DNA of 43,892 nucleotides from an uncultured Clostridia bacterium (GTDB taxonomy: Bacteria > Bacillota > Clostridia > TANB77 > CAG-508), in NCBI GenBank assembly GCA_934122035.1, contig CAKOVP010000006.1, positions 1-43,892 of the forward strand, given 5' to 3'. Made by a program: the position numbers and the translations under genes. The notes under the pieces were generated by a model. That model made no database searches, had not been told where the DNA came from, and was given only the letters and a program-made list of their open reading frames with translations. Below are positions 1 to 8,292 of the stretch, piece after piece; within the stretch, counting starts at the first letter, position 1; each line of letters starts with the position of its first letter.

Positions 1-95
1 AATAACTACCGCTATTGGTCTTTTTTCAAAGGTTTATTGTTTACTTTTCAATGTGCTCTTTGTTCCTCATTTTGTTTCTCTGCGGAACGTTTTTT

Positions 96-124
96 ATTGT
101 ACCATCTTTGTTTTATTTTGTCAA
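96..124 (-). promoter_or_regulatory. Strong promoter P2 reading off the left edge (probably rRNA operon)
   Basis: On the minus strand there is a perfect -35 TTGACA (119-124), a 17-nt spacer and a -10 TACAAT (96-101) preceded by an extended TGG. The transcript would run leftwards out of the window. Its first bases form a GTTCC/GGAAC hairpin (62-88), followed by a CACATTGAAAAGTAAACA stretch that resembles the boxA-like leaders of Gram-positive rRNA operons. The promoter is seen directly; the rRNA assignment is inference because the gene itself is outside the window. Confidence 0.75.
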
Positions 125-316
125 CACATTTTTTAATATTTTTTAAATTATTTTTTGTTGACTTTTTTCAGACTATTTTTGACGTTTATTTTAACCTTTT
201 AAAGGGCAAAATAATAAACTAGTAAGTGTTGTTTTTTGTTTTAAATTGCTCTGTGTTTTCTTTACTAATTCATACGTTTTATTTATTTGTTTTTGTCTGT
301 TGCTTAGTACTTAATT

Positions 317-345
317 ATAATACCATAGACTTATAATATTGTCAA
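317..345 (-). promoter_or_regulatory. Strong promoter P1, tandem to the one at 96-124
   Basis: Minus-strand -35 TTGACA (340-345), 17-nt spacer and -10 TATTAT (317-322) with an extended TGG. It shares the flanking words GTGTTGACA and ATGGTA with the second promoter 221 bp downstream. Two near-consensus promoters in tandem with no ORF between them are typical of stable-RNA operons. The rest of 1-449 holds no credible gene. Confidence 0.7.
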
Positions 346-385
346 CACCTTTTTGTCGATTTTTTGAAATTTTTTTCGAAAATTT

Positions 386-414
386 TTCCTGCCATTTTTT
401 ATAACTGGCAGGAA
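386..414 (-). terminator. Hairpin terminator after the uracil-DNA glycosylase gene
   Basis: A 9-bp perfect stem, TTCCTGCCA with TGGCAGGAA, lies 36 nt past the stop codon of the 450-1016 gene. The following U-tract is poor (AAATTTTC), so it is either a weak terminator or an mRNA 3' end stabiliser. Confidence 0.5.
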
Positions 415-449
415 CCCTTATGTAGTCTTATTTTTGTGTATTTTTATGT

Positions 450-1016
450 TTAAATTTCTAACTTTAATTCTTCTGCTTTTTCTTTTACTGCTCGTAGATC
501 TTTCCAGAAGTCTACTTTTTTGTTTTCATCTCTTAGCAAAGCTGCTGGGTGCCAGGTAGGCATATATATAATATCTTTCTTTTCTACCCATTTGCCTCTT
601 GCAGATGTTATACCATACGAACTGCCAAGTATGTTTTTTAATGCTGTACTTCCTAATAGCACTACCATTTTAGGTTTTACTAATATAACCTGGTTTCTTA
701 AGTAGTCTAAACAAGCCATTGCCTCGTCTTGTTCTGGTACTCTGTTTTGAGGTGGTCTGCACTTTACTATATTTGTTATATAAATTTTATCTCTATTTAT
801 AGATAGCCCCTGAAATGCTTTATTCATAAGTTGACCTGCTTTTCCTACAAATGGTTTTGCAAGTCTATCTTCGTCCGCACCTGGTCCTTCTCCTATAAAC
901 ATTATGTCTGCATTTTTATTTCCAACTCCAAAGACAATGTTGGTTCTTGTTTTGCAAAGCTTGCACTTTTGGCAATTATTTATAGATGCTTCTAATTCCT
1001 CCCAATTATTATACAT
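450..1016 (-). CDS. Family-4 uracil-DNA glycosylase (Fe-S)
   Basis: Removes uracil arising from cytosine deamination in DNA, starting base-excision repair. The 188-residue length fits UDG family 4. Visible motifs are the N-terminal C15-x2-C18 pair, the GEGPGADEDRLAKPFVG uracil-pocket motif near residue 42, TNIVKCRPPQNR containing a third Cys, and PTWHPAALLR near the C-terminus. The Cys pairs are known in the family to hold a [4Fe-4S] cluster. It is the last gene before the left-edge promoters and lies about 200 AT-rich bases after the peptidase S66 gene, so it may be in the same transcript. Some homologues were once annotated as phage-type DNA polymerase domains; the motifs here favour the glycosylase. 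Confidence 0.88.
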   Translation of the reverse strand: MYNNWEELEASINNCQKCKLCKTRTNIVFGVGNKNADIMFIGEGPGADEDRLAKPFVGKAGQLMNKAFQGLSINRDKIYITNIVKCRPPQNRVPEQDEAMACLDYLRNQVILVKPKMVVLLGSTALKNILGSSYGITSARGKWVEKKDIIYMPTWHPAALLRDENKKVDFWKDLRAVKEKAEELKLEI

Positions 1017-1220
1017 TTTTTACATCCTTCTTTTTAAGTTATTTTATTGTTTTTATAATTATACTATTCTATAATAAATCTATTTGTTTTTCAATTTAAA
1101 CTATTTCATTTTTTAATTCATAGCAAAATTAAAATTCAAAAATATATTTTCTGTGTAATAATCTCTACTAAAACAGTACATATTTTTTTAATAAATTATA
1201 CACACATTTTTAATATTTTC

Positions 1221-2129
1221 TTATCTCAAGTTTGCGTCTATTAGTTTTATTTTTTCTTCGTCTTTGGTGTTTATTTTTGCCTTAGCACCTATTGGTACTA
1301 TTATTTTTTTGTCTATATGCCCAAAATTGTCTGATTTTATTATAGGAAAGTTATAGTTATCTCCTATAACATCCATAACTATTTTTTCTAAGCTTATATT
1401 AGACGGATGAGTGTAGTTTCCTATCCATAGTCCTTTTATTTTATCAAATATTCCATTTTGTTTTAAATAATATAGATTACTATTTACCATTTCTGGAGAT
1501 GATTCATATCCTAGTTCTTCTAAAAATAGAATTTTATCTTTAACATCCACGCTATATTTTCCAGCTATCAATTTTGAGAATAAAGATAAATTTCCTCCAG
1601 TTAGTTTTCCTTCCGCTTCTCCATCTTTTATTACTTTATAGTCTTCCTTTTCTCCAAGTCTACGATTTTCTTCGTAAAAGAATTGTATAAACTTTTTATA
1701 TGCAAAGTCTGTGTCCCAAGAAGTTAATGATTTAAAAGTTGGTCCGTGGAATGTTATCATATTACATTTTTCGTTTATTATATTTAGTACACTTGTGTTA
1801 TCACTAAATCCACATATTATTTTAGGATTTTTCTTTATAGCATCATATTCTAAATATTCGAATACAGAATTTGAATCTTCTCCACCTTTTACACACATAA
1901 TTGCTTTTACTTCTTCGTCTTTGAACATTTCGTTTATATCTTCTGCTCTGTCTTTAGGATTTGTTCCATATTTAAGTGTATTTTCAAATACATGCTTTCC
2001 AAATTTTACTTTAAATCCTACCGCTTCCATTAAAATTATTGATGCGTTTATATATTCTAAATCTTTTTCTTCTATATAATCTGATGGAGCTACCACTCCT
2101 ATATAATCGTTTTTATTTAATTTATACAT
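1221..2129 (-). CDS. Peptidase S66 family protein (LD-carboxypeptidase / MccF-like)
   Basis: Family members are cytoplasmic serine peptidases. LdcA types trim the terminal D-Ala from recycled muropeptide tetrapeptides, whereas MccF types cleave acyl-adenylates such as microcin C. The 302-residue protein has the N-terminal GVVAPSD motif, KGGEDSN, the nucleophile-elbow region GFSDNTSV, a LFLEELGYES stretch carrying the expected catalytic Glu, and NFGHIDKK near the C-terminus carrying the expected His. It begins 12 nt after pgeF, which also acts on peptidoglycan precursors, so a cell-wall role is plausible. Sequence alone does not separate LdcA from MccF function. Confidence 0.82.
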   Translation of the reverse strand: MYKLNKNDYIGVVAPSDYIEEKDLEYINASIILMEAVGFKVKFGKHVFENTLKYGTNPKDRAEDINEMFKDEEVKAIMCVKGGEDSNSVFEYLEYDAIKKNPKIICGFSDNTSVLNIINEKCNMITFHGPTFKSLTSWDTDFAYKKFIQFFYEENRRLGEKEDYKVIKDGEAEGKLTGGNLSLFSKLIAGKYSVDVKDKILFLEELGYESSPEMVNSNLYYLKQNGIFDKIKGLWIGNYTHPSNISLEKIVMDVIGDNYNFPIIKSDNFGHIDKKIIVPIGAKAKINTKDEEKIKLIDANLR

Positions 2130-2141
2130 AATTTTCTCTTC

Positions 2142-2939
2142 CTATTTATTATTCATTCCAAATATTGCAACATTTCTACCAGAATTTTGTTTTTCTATTC
2201 TATGTGAATGCATTATTTTAGAATTACAAGCTGTGCAAATTTTGCTTTCTATTATATTATCTGGTTTTAGTCCAATTTCTTCTAATAATAATCTATTTAT
2301 TATTTCTGTATTAATATGATACTTTCTCTTGCCGTCTATTGTTTCGTTTTTGTCTTCTATAATATTGTACTTGTTGCAATATGCTGCAAATGTTTCTTCG
2401 AATATCTTTTTTACATCTTCTTCTACTATAAAATGGCACTGTTCCAAACATGGACCAATAAATGCAAATAAATCTTCTTCACTTGAACCACATTCATTAA
2501 TCATTTTTAATGCTGCTTTCTGTCCTATTTTTTGTACTGTGCCTCTCCAGCCAGAGTGAACATTTGCAATTATTTTCTGTTTTTTATCATATATTAGTAT
2601 TGGGGTGCAATCTGCAAATGATAGCATAAGGTTTAGATTTGGATTTTTTGTTATTAATCCGTCTACATTTTCTAAATTTTCGCTACCTGTTTCCACAATT
2701 TTCACACAATCGGTGTGAGTTTGAACTGGTTTTACTATGGTTTTTTCATCTATATTAAGTGCTTTGCATATTTTATTTAAACTTTCTGCATATTTTTCTT
2801 TATTTGTAGATCTAAAATCCACATTGTTCGAACTTAAAGTGTAGCAATTTGTTAAACCAAATTCATTTAATTTTCTAAATTGCAAATATTCAATGTCTTT
2901 TGTTTTTATATGAATCATATTTTTGTTAGATAAATCCAT
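2142..2939 (-). CDS. pgeF: Peptidoglycan editing factor PgeF (YfiH/YlmD, multicopper polyphenol oxidase family)
   Basis: PgeF proteins hydrolyse wrongly built UDP-MurNAc-L-Ser so that L-Ala remains the first residue of the stem peptide; older annotations call the family laccase-like. The 265-residue protein shows QTHTD, NVDGLIT, SFADCTPILIYD, NVHSGWRGT, FIGPCLEQCHF and a C-terminal CTACNSKIMHSHR, including the metal-binding His and Cys residues of the family. Its ATG overlaps the addB stop codon by one base (TAATG), implying translational coupling. The YlmD subtype often sits near sigG and ylmC in other Firmicutes, but here it travels with addB. Confidence 0.87.
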   Translation of the reverse strand: MDLSNKNMIHIKTKDIEYLQFRKLNEFGLTNCYTLSSNNVDFRSTNKEKYAESLNKICKALNIDEKTIVKPVQTHTDCVKIVETGSENLENVDGLITKNPNLNLMLSFADCTPILIYDKKQKIIANVHSGWRGTVQKIGQKAALKMINECGSSEEDLFAFIGPCLEQCHFIVEEDVKKIFEETFAAYCNKYNIIEDKNETIDGKRKYHINTEIINRLLLEEIGLKPDNIIESKICTACNSKIMHSHRIEKQNSGRNVAIFGMNNK

Positions 2940-5900
2940 TAATCATTCAGCCTTTCTTTTATTAACTCTAAAACCGCTTCTTTATTTGCATTACTTATAT
3001 AATTGTATTTATTTGAAGCACTGTTTTCATCAAATCTGCATATTCCTCTGTAGTTGCAATATGAACAAGGTGTTCTTTTAGATTTTACATCATAATATGG
3101 TTTTACTTCTATATTTCCATCTAATATTGATTCAGATATTTGTTTTATTATTTTGTTTGTGTATTTTTGTAAATATTCGAATTGTTCTTTTGTTACACCA
3201 GATGTTTTTATACTGCTTATTTCTCCATCTTTTTTTAGTCCTGCTGGAATTAATGTGCTTGTTCCTGTTTCTTCTATTTTATTATCCATTTTTTTAATTA
3301 TATTTACGTCTGCTAAGATTAAGCCTTTCATTTTAAAGTCTTGTTTTATTCTGTTTTCTATTTCTTCATCAGACATATTTTTTTCTGAACTTACGCTCGG
3401 ATTTATTAAATTAAAGTATAATACTCCTGCTGGCAAGAAATCTTCTACTCTACAAGTTTCGTTTAAATATGTTATTAGTTGTAATTGTAAGCCACTTTCT
3501 ACTTGGTTTAAGTCTATGTTTTTTATAGAAGATTTATAGTCTATTATTCTTACATATGTTCCATCTGGATTTTTTAAAATATCTACTCTGTCTATTTTTC
3601 CAACTATTTCTACTGTTTTTCCTTGCTCTGTTTTTATTGTAATTGGTTTGTATTTGCTTTTTCCTCCAAATTCTAATTCGTGTGCAAATACTTCAAAGTC
3701 ACTTTGTTTTAAGCTTTGTATTATATATTTTATTGATGTTGTTACAACTTTTTCTAGTCTTTTTGTTAATATTTTGTATTTTGGTGTTGTTGTGAATATG
3801 TAGTTTCTATTTAGTTTTAGCTTTTCTTCTATTATCTGGGCTATTATTTTTTCTAATTCTTCATCTTCTAAGTCTTTTATAGAAATACTTTTTTCTTGTA
3901 GTTCTCCGAAGAACGAGTCTATTACATCATGCATAAATGTTCCTGTATCCATACTCTGTACTTGGAATGTTTCTTTGTCGTTTAATTTTAGTCCATATGT
4001 TAAATAGTACGAAAATGGGCATCCACTGTATTTTTCTAGTTTAGATACACTTGTTTTTAATGTTTCTCCATACATTTTATCTATATTTTCCTTTGTAATC
4101 TTTTCTGGAATGTTATTATAGTTTAATGCTCTTATAGCAAATTCTAATTTTGTTTTCCATTTTTCGCTTCTATTATAAATATTATATACTTCGAACCACA
4201 CAGTATCTATTGGCTTTTCGTCTCTAAAATTGCATAAATTTACTAATAGTTCTTCAAATGTGTTTTGCTTAGTTGTAATTTCTGATATTTTATTTATAAT
4301 GTCACTTTTTTCTTTTATTTCGAATATCTTTTTTATTCTTGATATTAATATGGATGGTCTTAAGGATTTTCCTTCCATATCTGATGATGAATACGATAGA
4401 TATACTTTTTCTTCTGCAGTTGTAAATGCTTTATATATGTTAAAGTTATCCTCGTATATTCTGTCTATTGTTCCTTTTGCAAGTTCAACTCCTAAGCTTT
4501 TAATTTGTTCTCTATCTTTATCGTCTAAAAATCCTTCAGATTTATTTACAGATGGAAACATTCCATCATTTAGCCCTATTATAAATACGGCTCTTACTTT
4601 ATGGCTTCTTGACCTATCTACATCTCCTATTGTTACTTCGTCTTGAGACATTGGTATTGTACCTAGTTTAGACTCTCCAAGTCCTGTTTTTAATATTCTT
4701 AAATATGAGTCAAATGTTATTTTTTCTTCTCCAAATACAAGTACTATTTCGTCTAATACTTGCATTATTATTTTCCAGCTCGTATCATATTCTGTAGCTA
4801 TGTCTTGATTTCCCTGTTCTTTTAGTTTTTTTATTTTTGCTTCTAATATTTTATCTATTTTATTTACTATAAAGAATCTATATAAATTTTCTGATATTTG
4901 TTTTGCAGTTTTATTTCCAGATAGATTACTTTTTAATTTAATTAGTGGTGTTACTATTTGTCTTCTTAATTGATTAAGTCTTTCTTGCTTTTCTTTTCCT
5001 ATTTTTTCTTCGTCTTTAAAGTTCCAATCTTCTTTATACCATTTGCTGCCTTTTACTTCCCATTTTAATGCGTAATTTTCTATCATGTATATGTCGTCTT
5101 CTGCAATGTTTGTAAAACCTGATTTTACGTAATTAAATACACTATCATAAGACCAATTTCTTGCAAATATGTCTAGAATTGAGATTAAATATTTTACTAA
5201 TATATTTTGACTCAAGTCTCTTTTTTCGTCTATGTATGCTGGAATATTGTATTTGTTGAATATTGCTTTGCATAAATTTGAATATGTTTCTATATTTTTT
5301 GTTATTACTGCAATTTCTCTGTATCTATAATTTTGTTCTCTTACTAGTTTTAATATTTTACTTGCAACTTCTTCTATTTCTGAATATTGGTTATTGGCTA
5401 AAAATAGTTCTATGTTTTCTACTTTTCCATCATATTTTTTATAAGGAAAATTATATATATTTTGTTCTAAATGTTGTAACTCTTTACTTTTAAATCTTTT
5501 TGGTTCTTCTAAATATATTGGTTCTTCCACTTTTATTTTTAGATTTTTTGCTATTTTCAATAGTTTTTTTACAGTTTCTTTGTTGCTATAGAAAATATCG
5601 TTACTTGACTGTTTTTCTTTTTTAAGAGAATCTGAACCTATTGTTATTGTTACTTTACTTGCAGTTTGTAATAATTTTTCTATTACTGCATATTCCTGCT
5701 TTGTAAAACCAACAAATTCGTCTATATATATTTCTGTATTTTTGAACATATTTGTAAATGGTAGTTGTTTTTCTAGTATTGTTAAAGAATCGTTTTCGTC
5801 TATGTAATTATTTGTTATTTTGTCTTGAAATTTGCTATATACAGTAAGTATGTCGTTTAATTTGTTTTCTAAATATTTGTTATCTTTTGATACATTCTCT

Positions 5901-6325
5901 TTTAATAATTCTAAATTTTCTAGTGTTACACCATGTTTTTTAAGTTCTGTTATTTGAGTTAAAATCATGTCTATGTTATTATCTGATTTTCCCAGAAATT
6001 TTAAATTATTTTTCTTGTCTGAAAGTATGCTATAAACAATCATAGATTTACCGCAATTAGATAAAATTGTGTTATTACTTCCACCAACTTCTGCAGATAC
6101 TCTATGTGCCATACGTGCAAATGTTAAAACTTCTGCATTTAATGTTGCAGATTGATTATTTTTTTCTTTTAAAGTTTTTAGCAATTCTTTTTCTGCTGTA
6201 AATGAGAATTGCTCTGGTGTTATTATGTATTTTTTGTTTCCATTATCTATTTCGTCACTTATTTTATTAAATAGATATGTGGTCTTTCCTGTTCCGCTTC
6301 GTCCATATATTATTTGTATACTCAC
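2939..6325 (-). CDS. addB: ATP-dependent helicase/deoxyribonuclease subunit B, AddB
   Basis: AddAB processes double-strand ends for RecA loading; AddB supplies one nuclease domain and recognises Chi. The 1128-residue length fits. It starts with a Walker A motif (GRSGTGKTT, residues 8-16). The C-terminal nuclease region holds GKIDRVDI and IIDYKSS, and the split Fe-S cluster is visible as SGCPFSYYL followed about 330 residues later by CSYCNYRGIC. The start is GTG, supported by AAAGGAG upstream. The usual partner addA is not next to it in this window: upstream is ogg and downstream pgeF. addA may lie elsewhere in the genome. Confidence 0.93.
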   Translation of the reverse strand: MSIQIIYGRSGTGKTTYLFNKISDEIDNGNKKYIITPEQFSFTAEKELLKTLKEKNNQSATLNAEVLTFARMAHRVSAEVGGSNNTILSNCGKSMIVYSILSDKKNNLKFLGKSDNNIDMILTQITELKKHGVTLENLELLKENVSKDNKYLENKLNDILTVYSKFQDKITNNYIDENDSLTILEKQLPFTNMFKNTEIYIDEFVGFTKQEYAVIEKLLQTASKVTITIGSDSLKKEKQSSNDIFYSNKETVKKLLKIAKNLKIKVEEPIYLEEPKRFKSKELQHLEQNIYNFPYKKYDGKVENIELFLANNQYSEIEEVASKILKLVREQNYRYREIAVITKNIETYSNLCKAIFNKYNIPAYIDEKRDLSQNILVKYLISILDIFARNWSYDSVFNYVKSGFTNIAEDDIYMIENYALKWEVKGSKWYKEDWNFKDEEKIGKEKQERLNQLRRQIVTPLIKLKSNLSGNKTAKQISENLYRFFIVNKIDKILEAKIKKLKEQGNQDIATEYDTSWKIIMQVLDEIVLVFGEEKITFDSYLRILKTGLGESKLGTIPMSQDEVTIGDVDRSRSHKVRAVFIIGLNDGMFPSVNKSEGFLDDKDREQIKSLGVELAKGTIDRIYEDNFNIYKAFTTAEEKVYLSYSSSDMEGKSLRPSILISRIKKIFEIKEKSDIINKISEITTKQNTFEELLVNLCNFRDEKPIDTVWFEVYNIYNRSEKWKTKLEFAIRALNYNNIPEKITKENIDKMYGETLKTSVSKLEKYSGCPFSYYLTYGLKLNDKETFQVQSMDTGTFMHDVIDSFFGELQEKSISIKDLEDEELEKIIAQIIEEKLKLNRNYIFTTTPKYKILTKRLEKVVTTSIKYIIQSLKQSDFEVFAHELEFGGKSKYKPITIKTEQGKTVEIVGKIDRVDILKNPDGTYVRIIDYKSSIKNIDLNQVESGLQLQLITYLNETCRVEDFLPAGVLYFNLINPSVSSEKNMSDEEIENRIKQDFKMKGLILADVNIIKKMDNKIEETGTSTLIPAGLKKDGEISSIKTSGVTKEQFEYLQKYTNKIIKQISESILDGNIEVKPYYDVKSKRTPCSYCNYRGICRFDENSASNKYNYISNANKEAVLELIKERLND

Positions 6326-6383
6326 TTTTCTCTCCTTTAATTTCGTAAATAACTAGAACTTTGGCTTAATTCAAGTAGAACTT

Positions 6384-7256
6384 CTAATTTTCTCTCCTCC
6401 AATAGAAGAGATATTGCTGTGCAATTCCTTCTAACTCACCAAATTTTTCTTTTGCCAAATTTTCTATTTGTTTTTTGCTTACTTTTGTTTCGTCTTCGTT
6501 ATGTATGTATAGGTCGTTCATTACTCTTCTAACCCATACGTCTATTGGAAATACATCTAGCCTTTTTAATGTTGAAAATAGTAATATACAGTCTGCAACT
6601 TTTGGTCCTACTCCATTTAGCTTTAAAAGTTCTTCTCTTGCTTGTTTTGTTTCTTTGTTTTTTAGGCTTTCTAAATCCACTTGTTTTTCTGCAATAATTT
6701 TTGTTGTTTCGTAAATGTATTTATCTCTAAATCCCATTCCTAGAGTTCTTAATTCTTCTTTGCTTGCATTTTTTAAAGCTTCTATTGTTGGGAATGTGTA
6801 GTATTTTTTGCCTCTAAATTCTATTTCTTCTCCATATTTTTTAGACATTCTTTCTATTATTCCTTTTATTCTTGGAATATTGTTATTTGCAGATATTATA
6901 AAAGATATTATCATTTCCCATAAATCTTGGTTTAAGATTCTTATTCCTTCTCCATACGAAATGCTTTGTGCCATAAATTCATCTATTTTTGAAAGTTTAT
7001 TTTTTATTTCTTCATAGTCTCTGTTTAAATCGAAATAGTTTTTACAAATATCTTCTATGTTGCCATTGCATACTCCTGTAAATGTAATTTTGTATCCTTC
7101 TTCATCTGGTTCTTGTTTAACATTTAAAACATTTTTCCCAAATATGCCTGTATAGCTTTTATCTAGCTCTTCGTTCCATCTAAAACATTGGCCACAATCG
7201 AATACATCTTTTACTCTAAATGATTTACAATTATTTATTATATATGTTTGCTTCAT
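6384..7256 (-). CDS. ogg: 8-oxoguanine DNA glycosylase, OGG1-type
   Basis: A bifunctional glycosylase/lyase that removes 8-oxoguanine paired with C. The 290-residue protein has the N-terminal DCGQCFRW motif of the OGG1 family, then a helix-hairpin-helix LNGVGPKVADCILLF with catalytic Lys219 and the Asp239 of FPIDVWVRR. The family is commoner in eukaryotes and archaea but well known in Clostridia. It is first in the likely operon ogg-addB-pgeF-S66 peptidase (58 nt to addB), grouping two DNA-repair genes with two cell-wall genes. A promoter lies about 110-135 nt upstream. Confidence 0.88.
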   Translation of the reverse strand: MKQTYIINNCKSFRVKDVFDCGQCFRWNEELDKSYTGIFGKNVLNVKQEPDEEGYKITFTGVCNGNIEDICKNYFDLNRDYEEIKNKLSKIDEFMAQSISYGEGIRILNQDLWEMIISFIISANNNIPRIKGIIERMSKKYGEEIEFRGKKYYTFPTIEALKNASKEELRTLGMGFRDKYIYETTKIIAEKQVDLESLKNKETKQAREELLKLNGVGPKVADCILLFSTLKRLDVFPIDVWVRRVMNDLYIHNEDETKVSKKQIENLAKEKFGELEGIAQQYLFYWRREN

Positions 7257-7362
7257 TTTTATTACATTCCTTTTTGTACATTAATTTAGCTAATTTTTTT
7301 CGTCTTTTAGATTTTTATTTTCTATTTTCATAAGCTTTATTTTTTATTATTTTACTATGCAT

Positions 7363-7391
7363 ATTAAACCATTTTTTTGTTGTTTTTTCAA
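7363..7391 (-). promoter_or_regulatory. Promoter of the ogg-addB operon
   Basis: Minus-strand -35 TTGAAA (7386-7391), 17-nt spacer ending in ATGG, and -10 TTTAAT (7363-7368). It falls in the 150-nt gap between yitT and ogg, leaving a leader of about 100 nt before the ogg ATG in which I see no other element. Confidence 0.5.
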
Positions 7392-7407
7392 TACTTTCTA
7401 TATTTTT

Positions 7408-8238
7408 TTACTTAAAACCTTTACCTAATACTTCTCTTGAATTTAATACGATTATAAATGCTGTTTTATCTATTTGCTTTGCAATGTGTTCTATTTGGTA
7501 TGCCTCGATTCTAGAGCCTACACATAGTAGCATTGTTTTATCATCATTTGTATACATTCCTTTAGAGTAAATTCCAGTGCTCCCTCTATTTACTTTTTCA
7601 CCTACCTGTTTTGATATTTCTTCATACTTTGGTGATATTATAAAAAGTACTTTTGTAAAGTTTACACCCTCGAATATTAAATCTATCATTTTGCTCATTA
7701 AGTAAATTGCAATTGCAGAATATAAACCTACTTCTATTGTTCTAAACGCTATAACATTTGCTACAATTATTACAGCATCTACTGCAAGTATAAGTGTACT
7801 ACTTCTGTATTGTGGTTTAAAAGACCTTATTACATATGATAAAAGATCTGAACCTCCTGTTGAGCTATTGCATTTTAATATAATTGCAGTCCCTATTCCA
7901 ACTGCAATTCCTCCATAAATGCACCCTAAAAATTTATCGTTTGTCGTTTGTGGTATTTTGTCTAATAAGTCTACAAATATTGCAAGCATTATGGTTCCAT
8001 ATATAGACCTTACAAATAGTTCTTTTCCAACTCTAAAATATGAAATTAGCATAAGTGGAATATTTAAAATAATCATTGTTATTCCTAATGGAATTTTAAA
8101 AAGATAATATACTATTGTTCCAATTCCGGAAAATCCTCCTGTTGATAGTTCATTTGGAAGTAAAAAAAGTGATATTCCAGCAGCCATAATTATGCATCCT
8201 ATTGTTATTACTAAATATATTTTTAATGTTTTTTTCAT
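7408..8238 (-). CDS. YitT family integral membrane protein
   Basis: The 276-residue protein has five to six hydrophobic segments in the first about 180 residues, then a soluble C-terminal DUF2179-type domain (roughly residues 200-276, FTKVLFIISPKYEEISKQV onward). GGFSGIGTIVYYL and NSSTGGSDLLSYVI are typical YitT motifs. Function in the family is not established. I chose the ATG at 8236-8238, four codons inside the longest frame, because AGGTGA sits just before it, while the upstream GTG overlaps that site. The ribosome-binding site lies at the edge of a strong hairpin (8249-8279). Confidence 0.85.
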   Translation of the reverse strand: MKKTLKIYLVITIGCIIMAAGISLFLLPNELSTGGFSGIGTIVYYLFKIPLGITMIILNIPLMLISYFRVGKELFVRSIYGTIMLAIFVDLLDKIPQTTNDKFLGCIYGGIAVGIGTAIILKCNSSTGGSDLLSYVIRSFKPQYRSSTLILAVDAVIIVANVIAFRTIEVGLYSAIAIYLMSKMIDLIFEGVNFTKVLFIISPKYEEISKQVGEKVNRGSTGIYSKGMYTNDDKTMLLCVGSRIEAYQIEHIAKQIDKTAFIIVLNSREVLGKGFK

Positions 8239-8248
8239 AATAAAAATC

Positions 8249-8279
8249 ACCTATAATTACATTATTGGCAATTATAGGT
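8249..8279 (-). terminator. Hairpin between the Elp3-like gene and yitT, overlapping the yitT ribosome-binding site
   Basis: A perfect 10-bp stem ACCTATAATT/AATTATAGGT with an 11-nt loop, followed by GATTTTTATT. It can terminate the upstream Elp3-like gene. The 3' arm ends in AGGT, part of the AGGTGA ribosome-binding site of yitT, so readthrough message would have that site partly sequestered. Confidence 0.65.
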
Positions 8280-8292
8280 ATTTTTATACTCT

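Noticed and set aside
37..222. A 61-codon plus-strand open frame at the left edge
   Set aside because: Hydrophobic Phe-rich translation without a ribosome-binding site, and it covers a strong minus-strand promoter.
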